Assembly: GCF_006542275.1 (NCBI RefSeq)
Contig: NZ_CP041217.1
Coordinates: 806,001-870,000 of the forward strand
From: Saccharibacillus brassicae
GTDB lineage: Bacteria > Bacillota > Bacilli > Paenibacillales > Paenibacillaceae
Reading direction: 5' to 3'
Length of the DNA stretch: 64,000 nt
Positions within the stretch are counted from its first letter, which is position 1, and each line of letters begins with the position of its first letter. The notes under the pieces are model-generated. The model was not told the origin of the DNA, did no database searches, and saw only the letters and a list, made by a program, of their open reading frames with translations. The position numbers were made by a program, and so were the translations under genes. Below, in pieces: positions 8,469 to 17,259 of this stretch.

Positions 8469-8500
8469 CTGAACTTGGCTGAACTTGGCTGAACTTGGCT
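8469..8500. repeat. 10-bp tandem repeat (GAACTTGGCT)
   Basis: Three perfect copies plus a partial fourth, between the transporter ATPase gene and the deacylase gene. Confidence 0.88.
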
Positions 8501-8537
8501 GGGTCATCTGAAGGCTGCGCAGCCTTCAGATGACCCA
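8500..8537. terminator. Perfect 38-bp palindrome at the 3' end of the ATPase gene
   Basis: Nineteen-base arms (8500-8518 and 8519-8537; outer bases TGGGTCATCTG) overlap the last four codons of the ATPase gene. There is no T tract, so it is more likely an intercistronic stabilising or attenuating hairpin than a full terminator. Confidence 0.6.
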
Positions 8538-9278
8538 GTTCGCCTGCGGCGTGATGCGGCGCAGAAACTGCCTGGTCCGTTCTTCGCGCGGACGCTGGAA
8601 TACGTCGTCCGGCGTACCTTCCTCGACGATAACGCCGCCGTCCATAAACACGACGCGATTGGCGACGTCGCGCGCAAAGCCCATCTCGTGCGTCACGACG
8701 ATCATCGTGATGCCTTCGCGGGCGATATCGCGGATGACTTCCAGCACTTCGCCGACCCGTTCGGGATCGAGCGCGGACGTCGGCTCGTCGAACAGGATCA
8801 CTTCCGGTTCGAGCGCAAGCGCCCGGGCGATGCCGACGCGCTGCTGCTGGCCGCCGGACAGGCGGCTCGGGTACTCGTTCAGCTTGTCGCCGAGGCCGAC
8901 TTTGTCGAGCAGCGCCGCGCTTCGGGCGCGCGCCTCGGCGGCCGGCATTCTTTTGACGACGAGCAGTGCCTCCATCACGTTCTCCAATGCCGTTTTGTGG
9001 CGAAACAGATTGTACTGCTGGAACACCATCGCCGTTTTGCGTCGCAGCTTCAGGATATCGCCGCGTTTGGCCTGCGAGCAGTCCAGCCGGAAATCCCCGA
9101 CCGCGATGGTGCCGCCGAACGGTTTTTCCAAATAGTTCACGCAGCGCAGCAAAGTCGTTTTGCCCGATCCGCTCGGCCCGAGAATGACGACCACCTCGCC
9201 CGTCTTGACGCTCAGGCTGATGTCCCGCAGCACTTCCTGGCGCCCGAACGATTTGGAAATATGGCTTAATTCGATCAT
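8526..9278 (-). CDS. Polar amino-acid ABC transporter ATPase (TcyN/GlnQ type)
   Basis: ATP-hydrolysing subunit of an amino-acid importer, 250 aa. It has Walker [13 protein letters not shown] (residues ~34-45), the Q-loop FQQYNLF, the ABC signature LSGGQQQR, Walker [13 protein letters not shown] and the H-switch VVTHEMGFA. The gene overlaps the upstream permease by four bases and is co-transcribed with two permeases and a lipoprotein. The family transports cystine, glutamine or basic amino acids; the flanking acetyltransferase and deacylase favour cystine or S-modified cysteine. Confidence 0.95.
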   Translation of the reverse strand: MIELSHISKSFGRQEVLRDISLSVKTGEVVVILGPSGSGKTTLLRCVNYLEKPFGGTIAVGDFRLDCSQAKRGDILKLRRKTAMVFQQYNLFRHKTALENVMEALLVVKRMPAAEARARSAALLDKVGLGDKLNEYPSRLSGGQQQRVGIARALALEPEVILFDEPTSALDPERVGEVLEVIRDIAREGITMIVVTHEMGFARDVANRVVFMDGGVIVEEGTPDDVFQRPREERTRQFLRRITPQANWVI

Positions 9279-9985
9279 GCGACACCTCCCCGATTATAAG
9301 CGCCTACCCGCTTCTCGATCATTGCCGCGACGCGCTCGATCAGCACCGTAAGTCCCCAGAAGATCAACGCGGCTGCCAAATACGCTTCGAAAAACTTCCA
9401 GTTCGTCGACGCGACGATCTGCGCTTTGGCATTAATATCGACGACCGATACGGCAAAAGCGAGCGTCGAACCGTGCAGCATGCCGATGACGGAGTTGGCC
9501 AGATTCGGCAGCGCCGCCGCCAGCGCCTGCGGGAACAGGATACGCCGCAGCGTCTGCACCGTCGTCAAGCCGACGGAATACGCCGCTTCCATCTGACCCC
9601 GGTCGACCGCAAGCAGCCCCGCCCGCACCACTTCGGACATGTACGCGCCCGCCGTGATCGAAAACGACAGGTAGGCGAAGCCGATCATCGGAATCGACAC
9701 CGAGCGGAAGCTCCAGCCGAACGTTTCGGCCGCTCCGTCGATCAGCATCGGCAGCCCGAAATAAATGAGCAGCAGATGGGTCAGCATCGGCGTGCCGCGA
9801 ATAAACGTGACGTAAGCGGACGCAAGCTGCGCCAGCACCGGAATCCGGTACAGGCGAACGAGCGCGGTCGCCGTGCCGATCCCGAAGCCAAGCAGCACCG
9901 ATACGGCCGTAATCGACAGCGTTGTCGGGATCGCCCCGAGCAGCTGCCAAAAAGCGGTCCAAATAAACGAAGGATCAAGCTGCAT
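9275..9985 (-). CDS. Amino-acid ABC transporter permease (TcyM type)
   Basis: HisMQ-type permease of 236 aa with about five membrane segments. The conserved segment [20 protein letters not shown] and the EAA loop [20 protein letters not shown] are both visible. It overlaps the neighbouring permease at base 9985 and the ATPase at 9275, which indicates translational coupling. It forms a heterodimer with the 9985-10767 product. Confidence 0.94.
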   Translation of the reverse strand: MQLDPSFIWTAFWQLLGAIPTTLSITAVSVLLGFGIGTATALVRLYRIPVLAQLASAYVTFIRGTPMLTHLLLIYFGLPMLIDGAAETFGWSFRSVSIPMIGFAYLSFSITAGAYMSEVVRAGLLAVDRGQMEAAYSVGLTTVQTLRRILFPQALAAALPNLANSVIGMLHGSTLAFAVSVVDINAKAQIVASTNWKFFEAYLAAALIFWGLTVLIERVAAMIEKRVGAYNRGGVA

Positions 9986-10767
9986 CAGATTTGTCCTCCT
10001 TTTCCGGCGTCGATCTCGGCCAGTACGGCGCGGTACGACCCTTTGCCTCTGCGGCCGAACCGGCGAACCGGCGCTTCTTCGCGCACTTCATGCCGCTTCA
10101 AGCGGCGTTCGGCAGCCGACAGCCCTTTTTCGAGCGTGAAGCTGATTACGAGATAGATCAGGGCCAGCGCGATATACGTCTCGAAAAAATGCTGCGTCAG
10201 CGTGCCGAGCGTCTGCGCTTTGCCGGTCATCTCCATCACCCCGAGTGTAAAAGCAAGCGACGTGTCTTTGAGCAGCGCAATGACCAGATTCGAGAAGACC
10301 GGCACCGCGATCGCGAGCGCCTGCGGCAGGACAATCCGGGCAAACGCCTGATACGCCGTCATGCCCGACGCGTAAGCGGCTTCGACCTGCCCGCGGTCCA
10401 CCGCTTCGACCGACGCGCGAATCATTTCCGCCGCATAAGCGCCGGTGTGCAGCCCGTAGACGAGAATGACGAAGAACAGCACCGGCGTGCGCGTAAGGTC
10501 GAGGCCGAGCGGCTTCAGCAGCTCCGGCAGTCCGTAATAGAACAGAAACAGCTGAATCAGGATCGGTGTTCCGCGAAAAAAAGACAAGTACAAACCGGAC
10601 AGATTGCGCAGTACCGGAATTTTGTACAGGCGGGGCAGGGCGACCAGGAATCCGGCCGCAAGCCCCGTCAACAGCGAGCCGGCTACGATCAGGAGCGTAA
10701 CGCCCAGCGTATCGATCAGCTTCGGCAGAAACGAAAAGACGTAGCCGATCTCAAAAGGCGCGCTCAT
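9985..10767 (-). CDS. Amino-acid ABC transporter permease (TcyL type)
   Basis: Second HisMQ-type permease, 260 aa, with YLSFFRGTPILIQLFLFYYG and the EAA loop EAAYASGMTAYQAFARIVLP. The C-terminus has a basic, non-membrane extension of about 30 residues (RRLKRHEVREEAPVRRFGRR) that is longer than usual. It lies between the lipoprotein gene and the second permease in one operon. Confidence 0.94.
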   Translation of the reverse strand: MSAPFEIGYVFSFLPKLIDTLGVTLLIVAGSLLTGLAAGFLVALPRLYKIPVLRNLSGLYLSFFRGTPILIQLFLFYYGLPELLKPLGLDLTRTPVLFFVILVYGLHTGAYAAEMIRASVEAVDRGQVEAAYASGMTAYQAFARIVLPQALAIAVPVFSNLVIALLKDTSLAFTLGVMEMTGKAQTLGTLTQHFFETYIALALIYLVISFTLEKGLSAAERRLKRHEVREEAPVRRFGRRGKGSYRAVLAEIDAGKGGQI

Positions 10768-10837
10768 CGCAAGTCTCCTTTCCCGAATGCCGGATAGAAT
10801 AGGTAGACCGGTTCGACGGAAGTCGGAAGCGTACGCT

Positions 10838-11707
10838 TCATTTGGCGTGGTCGGCCGTCACGTCGCTGCCGAGCCATTCGACGCTCAAGTCGCTTAACGT
10901 GCCGTCCTCTTTGAGCTGCTTGACCGCGCCGTCGATCGCTGCGGACAGCTTCGCGGAATCGGCGTCGCCTTTTCGCAGCACGTACAAGACGTCGTCCGAC
11001 GTCAATTCTTCGCCCACCTGCTTCAGCTTGCCTGTCGGATCGATGACCGGCACGACGAAATCGGCCGCGATAGTCGCGTCGACGCGCCCGGACACGAGCT
11101 GGCTGACCGTATCGTTCGCCTGGCCGCTCTGATACACGATATCGATTTTGGCGTCGTGTTCCTTGTTGTAGTTCTCAACGATTTGCGCTTCGGCGCTCGT
11201 GGCGCTGGTCAGCACTTTTTTGCCCTGCAGATCGTCGAGCGTCTTAATCGTCTCGTTCGTCTTGGCGACGACGATCCGGTTGCGCCAATGCGCGTACGGC
11301 TCCGAACTGAACGCGTATTTCTGCTCGCGCTCCGGGTTCTTCTCCATGACGTGCGCGACGAGGTCGATCTTGTTCGTCTCCAGACTCAGCAGCAGGTTGC
11401 CGAAATCCATCGTCTGAAACTCGAACGCGTACTCCGGCAGCCGTTCGTCGATCTTGCGCAGCAGTTCCACGTCGAAGCCGGTCAGCTTGCCGTTCTCGTC
11501 GAGAAAGCAGACCTGCGGGAACGCCGTGCACGTGCCGACCACGATCGTCTGGACGCCCGCTTGCGGCTCCGCGCCGCCCGAAGCCTGCGCGGTCGGTTCC
11601 CCGCCCGCGCCGCATCCCGATACGACGATCATGAGGCCGAGCGCGGCCGCGATCCACCCTTGTTGTTTGTTTGGCAGGCTTGTCCGTATTTTCGTCCGTG
11701 TTTTCAT
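10838..11707 (-). CDS. Amino-acid ABC transporter substrate-binding lipoprotein (TcyK type)
   Basis: Extracellular receptor of the importer, 289 aa. A signal sequence ends in the lipobox VSGC, so Cys32 is the lipidated residue, followed by a flexible linker rich in G, A and S. The mature part has the family-3 solute-binding signature GFDVELLRKIDERL and the later LDDLQGKKVLTSATS segment. It lies 6 bp downstream of the acetyltransferase gene. The ligand is inferred to be a cysteine derivative from context only. Confidence 0.93.
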   Translation of the reverse strand: MKTRTKIRTSLPNKQQGWIAAALGLMIVVSGCGAGGEPTAQASGGAEPQAGVQTIVVGTCTAFPQVCFLDENGKLTGFDVELLRKIDERLPEYAFEFQTMDFGNLLLSLETNKIDLVAHVMEKNPEREQKYAFSSEPYAHWRNRIVVAKTNETIKTLDDLQGKKVLTSATSAEAQIVENYNKEHDAKIDIVYQSGQANDTVSQLVSGRVDATIAADFVVPVIDPTGKLKQVGEELTSDDVLYVLRKGDADSAKLSAAIDGAVKQLKEDGTLSDLSVEWLGSDVTADHAK

Positions 11708-11713
11708 GTTCGA

Positions 11714-12241
11714 TTAGCTCCTTTGGATGGCATAGTCGTCGGAATAGCGGGAGTCGGCAATATTTTTGCGAAACAGGTACATGAGGCCGTCCCCGTTTTT
11801 GGCGTCGATCTCCAAAATGCGTGTGTAGCCCCGGCGTTCGTACATCTCGACGAGCCACGGATGTTTCTCCGCCGTCGCCAGCGTCACCTCGCGGTGCCCG
11901 TGCTTGCCCAGCACGATCTCGCGTTCGACCCAGTCGATCAGCCGGCCTCCGTAGCCCCGGCCCGACACGTCGGGATCGGTCGCGAACCATTTGAAAAACG
12001 GCAGCTCGGTGATCGCTTTGCTCTCCCCGTTCGTGGACAGCGTCAGCGTAGCGACCGGCACGCCGTCCGCTTCCAGCAGGTAGCATTCGTTCTCCTCGAT
12101 GTTTTGCAGCACCAGCGGCACGTCTGCATGGGCAGCAGGCCAATGCAGGCCCAACTCGCGAATCAGTTCGTAAGCGCGGTACGTCAGGTCGGCCAGCCGC
12201 TCCGCGTCCCGGGCTTCGGCTCTGCGGTAAACTTCACTCAT
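11714..12241 (-). CDS. GNAT-family N-acetyltransferase (YtmI/SnaA-like position)
   Basis: Acetyl-CoA-dependent N-acetyltransferase, about 175 aa. The acetyl-CoA loop is seen in DVSGRGYGGRLIDWVERE, followed by the YERRGYTRI C-terminal strand typical of the fold. The ATG at 12241 is six bases after GGAGGTG; the codon five residues upstream lies inside that ribosome site. It heads the operon with the cystine-type transporter and deacylase. The same arrangement in Bacillus subtilis N-acetylates imported S-modified cysteines; here the substrate is inferred. Confidence 0.88.
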   Translation of the reverse strand: MSEVYRRAEARDAERLADLTYRAYELIRELGLHWPAAHADVPLVLQNIEENECYLLEADGVPVATLTLSTNGESKAITELPFFKWFATDPDVSGRGYGGRLIDWVEREIVLGKHGHREVTLATAEKHPWLVEMYERRGYTRILEIDAKNGDGLMYLFRKNIADSRYSDDYAIQRS

Positions 12242-12440
12242 GGTCGGCACCTCCATTTTAATTTTTACATCCCCGATTTGTTTAGTCGGAATTGATTGTT
12301 GATAACTGTATCACCTGCGTCGGCATCCGGCTAATCAACTTTTTCGATAGTCTTATACAAAACATTGATAAGCGTCCGCTGCGATCCCCGCAGCCGCAAG
12401 GGTTGTCGTCAAGCCCGGCAAACCGCTGTGCGCGCACGCC

Positions 12441-12466
12441 AAAAAGGCGGGCTCATCGCCCGCCTT
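12441..12466 (-). terminator. Terminator of the partner-switching operon
   Basis: On the minus strand the arms AAGGCGGGC/GCCCGCCTT enclose five bases and run into TTTTT, 38 bp after the stop codon at 12504. Confidence 0.88.
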
Positions 12467-12503
12467 CCCCTGATTCTGCCCGCCCGCTTACACGACCCTG
12501 CCG

Positions 12504-14702
12504 TCAGTTCCGCTCCGCGCCCAGAGGAGCGGCGGCCGCTTCCCCAAGCGAAGAAACGGCCGCAGGCAGCGCAGCCGAGCTTCCATCCTCTACTCCCAGC
12601 TCCCGCATGCCGTCGAATTCGAGCAGCAGCTGCGTGCCGCTCGCATCCGTATGCAGAAACATCCGGTCGGCTGAAGCGTACATGACGCCAAATCCGCGGC
12701 CAAGCGACCGCTTGCTGCTGTACCCGGACCCGACAAACGTTTTCGGCAGTTCGTGCAGCGCGATGCCCGAACCTTCGTCGCGTACGAGCACCTGCAGGGC
12801 GCCTTCGTGCGCGAACACGCTCACCTTGCCGCCCAGCGCGTGCTTGAGCAGGTTGGTCGACGCCTCGGACACGGCAAGCTTGACCTGCATGAGTCGCTTC
12901 GGATCACCCTGCGGCATAAAGCTCGCCGCCAGGTCCCGGCTGCGTCCGACGTCGGAGCGCGCGGCTACCGTCCAGGCGTCGAGGCGCTCGCCCAGACGTG
13001 CGAGCAGCTCTTCTTCGGCCGGGCACAGCGTGACTTTGCCGCCCGACAGCGCGCACATCATCTCCCGGTAAGAGCGCAGCGTCTCCCGCTGCAGCCGCTC
13101 GCGGTAAGCGATCGCCGGCGTAATATCGGTCAGCATGATCCGCACCTCGCCGTGCTCCGGGTCGAAATGCGCTTCGTACGTGCGCTCCCCGCACGGCAGC
13201 AGTTCGTAGAACGCGGTCTGCTCCGCCTCGGCGCGGCGTGCCAGACGGATCACCGGCGCTTCGAGCTCCGGTTCCTCAAGCCCGTACAGCAGCCCGTCGG
13301 ACGACAGCTTGACCTGCATGCTAGCGCCGACGTAGGAACCTTGTTCGTCCGGCGAGGACAGGTCTGTCCCGACAGGCTTGATCGCCCCGGCGCGAGGTTC
13401 CGGCGGCGCGGATGCAGGCGATGCTTCCGCGCCCCGCAGCGCAAGTCTCTCGCGCAGTTCCTGCACCAGCGCAAGGTCGACGACCGCCGCCAGTTCGGGG
13501 TCGATCTCCCGCCCGGCCTGCTTGCGCACGAGGGCGCACACTTCTTCGTCGCCCGGTTCGCGCCGCAGCAGATGGTCGATCCGGCTGCACAGCGACAGGA
13601 CGCGGGATTCGTACGGAATGTCACGCCCTTTCAAGCCGCCGGGAAAGCCTTTGCCGTCCCAGCGCTCGTGATGATGCCGCACCCACTTCGCCGCGCGTTC
13701 GTCTTCGGTCAGCGTGAAGATAATGTCGGCTCCTTTTTCGCTGTGGGAACGGTACTCGTCTTCTTCGGACAGCGACAGCGCTCCGCGCTTATTGAACAGG
13801 TAAGCGGGCAGCGTCGATTTGCCGATATCGTGCTGGATCGCGATCCGCACGAGCATCCGTTTTTTGTCGCGCGGGTAGGACAGGCGGTCCAGCAGATGGT
13901 CGGCGATGACGCCGGTGCGGATGCCGTGTCCTTCCAGCGCGGGCGACAGGCGGGATTCGAACAGCAGGCTGAACCGCTCGAACGTGCGCCGCCAGCCGGC
14001 GGCTTCCCTGCCGTATACGCTGGAAAAATACAGCACGAACACGAGCAGCAGTCCCGTGTAGGCCAGCTCGTAGAACATGTCGCTTCGCGACAGCATGCCG
14101 AGAAAATGCGGGATGACGAGGATGCAGAGCAGGATCGGCACCCGCGTTTCTTTGAGCCGACCGCGGATTCCGGCCAGCAGCTCGATGCCGGTCAGCATCT
14201 TGCGCATGCCGGAATCGAGCGGCAGCTTGACCGCTTTGAACGCCAGCGCCGCGGCGGCCGCCTGCACGTAGGGCGAAGCGCCCGGCCAGACCTGGTGCAG
14301 TCCGGCGAGCGCAAGCGCGGCACCGCAAGTGCTGAGCGTATAGACGGCCAGCCGCGACAGCCAGCGGACAGGATCGAATCCGCCGGCGCGGAAGCCCGCC
14401 TGCCGCGCTTCGTTCGCCAGGCAGCTCATGAACACGCCGAGCAGTGCGGTATACGGGCCGAAGCCGATCAGCAGCGCCAAAAAGCCGATCAGGCCCGCGC
14501 CGAATTCGTCTCCGCTGAGCAGCCGGATCGGGAACAGATCGAGCAGCAGCGTCAGAAGCAGAATCGGCAGCACGAAAGCCCACTCCACGTGCCCGGCTCC
14601 GACGGCGAGGATCGCCCCGTAGAGAAAGCCGGCCAGCGCCCAGAACGGATAAGGAACGTCGTTTTTGCCGTTTGTCGCGTTCGGTAATTGATTCAAGCTC
14701 AT
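12504..14702 (-). CDS. Membrane HD-GYP / PAS-like / anti-sigma-type kinase fusion
   Basis: A 732-aa signalling protein with three parts. Residues ~20-230 hold about six to seven membrane segments. Residues ~260-380 form an HD-GYP-like domain (HDIGK at 291-295; HHERWDGKGFPGG at 344-356), the class that hydrolyses cyclic di-GMP. Residues ~460-540 look like a degenerate PAS domain. Residues ~605-695 are a SpoIIAB/RsbW-type ATPase with N-box EASTNLLKHA, G1 RDEGSGI and G2 LGRGFGVMYA. It is the last of four co-directional genes after a PP2C phosphatase, a FapA protein and a STAS protein. By analogy it should phosphorylate the STAS partner. Whether the HD-GYP part is active is not known. Confidence 0.85.
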   Translation of the reverse strand: MSLNQLPNATNGKNDVPYPFWALAGFLYGAILAVGAGHVEWAFVLPILLLTLLLDLFPIRLLSGDEFGAGLIGFLALLIGFGPYTALLGVFMSCLANEARQAGFRAGGFDPVRWLSRLAVYTLSTCGAALALAGLHQVWPGASPYVQAAAAALAFKAVKLPLDSGMRKMLTGIELLAGIRGRLKETRVPILLCILVIPHFLGMLSRSDMFYELAYTGLLLVFVLYFSSVYGREAAGWRRTFERFSLLFESRLSPALEGHGIRTGVIADHLLDRLSYPRDKKRMLVRIAIQHDIGKSTLPAYLFNKRGALSLSEEDEYRSHSEKGADIIFTLTEDERAAKWVRHHHERWDGKGFPGGLKGRDIPYESRVLSLCSRIDHLLRREPGDEEVCALVRKQAGREIDPELAAVVDLALVQELRERLALRGAEASPASAPPEPRAGAIKPVGTDLSSPDEQGSYVGASMQVKLSSDGLLYGLEEPELEAPVIRLARRAEAEQTAFYELLPCGERTYEAHFDPEHGEVRIMLTDITPAIAYRERLQRETLRSYREMMCALSGGKVTLCPAEEELLARLGERLDAWTVAARSDVGRSRDLAASFMPQGDPKRLMQVKLAVSEASTNLLKHALGGKVSVFAHEGALQVLVRDEGSGIALHELPKTFVGSGYSSKRSLGRGFGVMYASADRMFLHTDASGTQLLLEFDGMRELGVEDGSSAALPAAVSSLGEAAAAPLGAERN

Positions 14703-14791
14703 CGGTTCCTTTCCTGGGAGATGGACGGGCAGGCTCGCGCCTTGCGGCGGCAGCGCTTGAAGCTTCGATCGGTTACGATCTTCCCGGCCGC

Positions 14792-15103
14792 TTAATCGAA
14801 CACTTCTTCGCCGAGAATTTCGCGGATTTGCAGCAGTTCGAACACTTCCATCACTTCGGGGCGCACGTCGCGGATCTTCACGGAACGTCCGCCTTCGCGC
14901 AGCTCGTCCACCGTGCGGATAATCAAGCCGATCCCCGACGAATCGACGAAGTACACTTCGCCGAAATTCAGCAGCACGTTCGGGTATTCGGACACGACGG
15001 GCAAAATATCTTCTTCCAGTACGTCGCCGCTTTCGATATCGAGGTCGCCCTCGAAGATGACGACGGCTTCGTCCTCGCTTTTATGAATCCGGTAAGCAAA
15101 CAT
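14792..15103 (-). CDS. STAS-domain anti-sigma factor antagonist (SpoIIAA/RsbV-like)
   Basis: A 103-aa single STAS domain. The phosphorylation loop FVDSSGIGL places the likely target at Ser55 or Ser56, and FEGDLDIESG fits the N-terminal strand. The ATG at 15103 follows AGGAGGA; a much longer in-frame extension runs antisense through the FapA gene and is rejected. In partner switching this protein is phosphorylated by an anti-sigma-type kinase (here the 12504 product) and dephosphorylated by a PP2C phosphatase (here the 17260 product). Confidence 0.92.
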   Translation of the reverse strand: MFAYRIHKSEDEAVVIFEGDLDIESGDVLEEDILPVVSEYPNVLLNFGEVYFVDSSGIGLIIRTVDELREGGRSVKIRDVRPEVMEVFELLQIREILGEEVFD

Positions 15104-15123
15104 GACGTTCCTCCTGTTGTCGA

Positions 15124-17199
15124 TCAAAATAAAAGCATTTCGCCCGCCGGACCGAGCCGCGCATGCACGTTCGAGGCCGCTTCGACGAATTGGAACGAAC
15201 GCCGGCCGATCTGCACGACCGTGCCTTCCATCACCCGGCCGGCGCGGATCGAAGATTGCTCCAGCACCTGAAGCTTCGTCGCCACGCCGCCCATCGCGCC
15301 GACTTCCTTGACGTTGATCCCTTTGCCGGCGAAGTATACGCCGCCCCGCAGCGTTCCGCCGCAGTCCAGCACGCCCTGGCAGTAGATCGTCGTATTGTAG
15401 CTGCCTTTCGCCGCGCGGACGTTCCCGCCGCAGTAGATATGGCTGTTCTGCGCATATTGGAAATCCGCGAACACCGGCCGGTCTTCCGGCCCGCAGACCG
15501 ACTCGTACAATTCGAGCGTCCGCAGGCGGAAAGCGTTCATCGCTTCGCCGTCGCGGAATCCGCCCTGCCGCAGGTCGAGAAACCCGAACTTGAGGCGTTC
15601 GGCATAGTCCCGCCATTCTTCGTCAAGCTGCGCTTCGTTTCTGGCGGCCTGTTCGGAGAAGCGCAGCAGCACCGCGTGCAGCGCTTTGAACTTGCCGCGC
15701 AGCAGCACGCTCAGCAGCGTGCCGAGCCCGGTCCGCTGCAGGTCGTTCAGCTTGAACGCGGCCGTCTGGCCGAGCTGGTCGATCGCCGCCTGCAGCATAT
15801 GCATCTGCGAAGCGATCTCCAGCAGCAGCGGTTCGGCCTGGTCGGCAAACTCGTCGCGCTTGCCGATATTGACCCGCGCCCCGATCAGGCTGCCGGACGC
15901 GATCAGCGAATACGCGGCGTCAAGCGACGCCGATCCGACCGCGCCCCGAACCGTGATGCTGCCGAACGCTTCCACTTTCATGCCGTTTTGGACGCCGCCG
16001 GATATTTCAACATCGCCCCGAAACCGGATATTGCCCGATTTGAGATCGACGTCGCCCCGATGCGACAATTTGGGCAGCACCGACAGATGGACGCGGAAGC
16101 CCTGCTGCTTGAGCTTGGGCATGCCCGGACGCGTCGATACTGCGCGGCGCCCGTCTTCCGTAATCGAGACGCCTTCGCCGGCCGCAAGTTCGATCGAATG
16201 GACCGCGCGCGGCTCGATCGGACGATCCAGCAGGTCGCGCCCCGGGCGCCCCGGCTTCGCCGGCAGCGTCCGCACGAGCACCTGCCCTTCGGTCACGGTC
16301 GGAAATTCGACGATCTCCCGGTAGTCGATCGTGCCGTCTTCGCGGCTCTGCGGGCTGAGCCGCTTCGTCTCGGTCTCGAAGTTCGTCTCGAACCGGCCGT
16401 CCGCGCCTTGAACGGCCGGCGTTCCTTCGGCGATGACGAACACGCCCGGCTGCGCCGCAGCGCAGCCCTGCGCGATCGCTTCGGCGCGAATGCCGTAGAC
16501 GACGCCGAGTTCCCGCAGCCGGGCCGCAACTTCGGCCGGCTCGATGCGCAGCGGCGTCCGATGCTCCTTGACCGGCACGGTCAGCGGCGACTGATCCTGG
16601 CAGTCGAGCAGTTCGTACCGGCTCTCGAAGCCGGGACGTACGTACAGGTCGGCGCGCAGACACGCTTCGTCGAATTCGATGCGCCAGACAGGCGCTTCGA
16701 TCCGCGGCGACGGGTCGAGTTCCAGTCGGTCTTCGGCCGCGACGGACACCCGTTCTTCGACCGGTACGCCGCCCCGAAGGAGCACCGCGCCGGCAGGCGG
16801 GATCAGCACAGGCAGCTTTCCGCCCAGCACGCGAACGCGGAAAAGGCCGTTTTCGATCCCGATGCCACTGACCGGCTCGCCGGCCGCTTCCGAACCGGTA
16901 CCGCTCAAGCCTGCTTCCCCGGCTTCACCCGGCAGTCGCTCTTGCCCAGGCAGGCCGGGCGCTTCCCGCAAGCCGGAAGCTTCGCCGCCGGGTTCCGGCC
17001 CGGTATTCTCCGTGCGCCGCGCTTCGTCCATCACGGTCACTTTGACGACCGCAAGCCGTCCTCCGAGCCCCAACACCCCGCGGCCGCCCGGTTCCAATAT
17101 TTCGATCTGCACGGACTCGCGCGGCACCGACAACAATTTAAGCGCTTCCCCGACTGCAAGTTCGGCGCTTTTGGCTCGCGTAATAATCGATCGTTCCAT
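15124..17199 (-). CDS. FapA/DUF342-family protein with N-terminal Jag_N domain
   Basis: A 691-aa protein. Residues 1-55 match the Jag_N fold (ALKLLSVPRESVQIEILEPG then GRGVLGLGG), best known from RNA-binding Jag/KhpB proteins. Residues ~190-690 match DUF342/FapA: a beta-helix-like repeat region with GDVDLKSGNIRFRGDVEISG and a coiled middle segment (~440-560). An acidic, low-complexity linker lies near residues 60-110. FapA relatives are often found in motility or cell-surface loci, with little known biochemistry. It lies 20 bp upstream of the STAS gene, inside a partner-switching operon. Confidence 0.85.
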   Translation of the reverse strand: MERSIITRAKSAELAVGEALKLLSVPRESVQIEILEPGGRGVLGLGGRLAVVKVTVMDEARRTENTGPEPGGEASGLREAPGLPGQERLPGEAGEAGLSGTGSEAAGEPVSGIGIENGLFRVRVLGGKLPVLIPPAGAVLLRGGVPVEERVSVAAEDRLELDPSPRIEAPVWRIEFDEACLRADLYVRPGFESRYELLDCQDQSPLTVPVKEHRTPLRIEPAEVAARLRELGVVYGIRAEAIAQGCAAAQPGVFVIAEGTPAVQGADGRFETNFETETKRLSPQSREDGTIDYREIVEFPTVTEGQVLVRTLPAKPGRPGRDLLDRPIEPRAVHSIELAAGEGVSITEDGRRAVSTRPGMPKLKQQGFRVHLSVLPKLSHRGDVDLKSGNIRFRGDVEISGGVQNGMKVEAFGSITVRGAVGSASLDAAYSLIASGSLIGARVNIGKRDEFADQAEPLLLEIASQMHMLQAAIDQLGQTAAFKLNDLQRTGLGTLLSVLLRGKFKALHAVLLRFSEQAARNEAQLDEEWRDYAERLKFGFLDLRQGGFRDGEAMNAFRLRTLELYESVCGPEDRPVFADFQYAQNSHIYCGGNVRAAKGSYNTTIYCQGVLDCGGTLRGGVYFAGKGINVKEVGAMGGVATKLQVLEQSSIRAGRVMEGTVVQIGRRSFQFVEAASNVHARLGPAGEMLLF

Positions 17200-17259
17200 C
17201 GGCTTTCCTTCCTTTCCCGCCGCATCTTGGCTTCCGCCCGTTCCATCCGTTCGATGACG

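Noticed and set aside
12242-12440. Riboswitch, T-box or CymR site upstream of the acetyltransferase operon
   Set aside because: Only ~200 bp are available. No T-box sequence or S-box fold was seen, and the single GGAATT does not fit the spacing I know for CymR sites.
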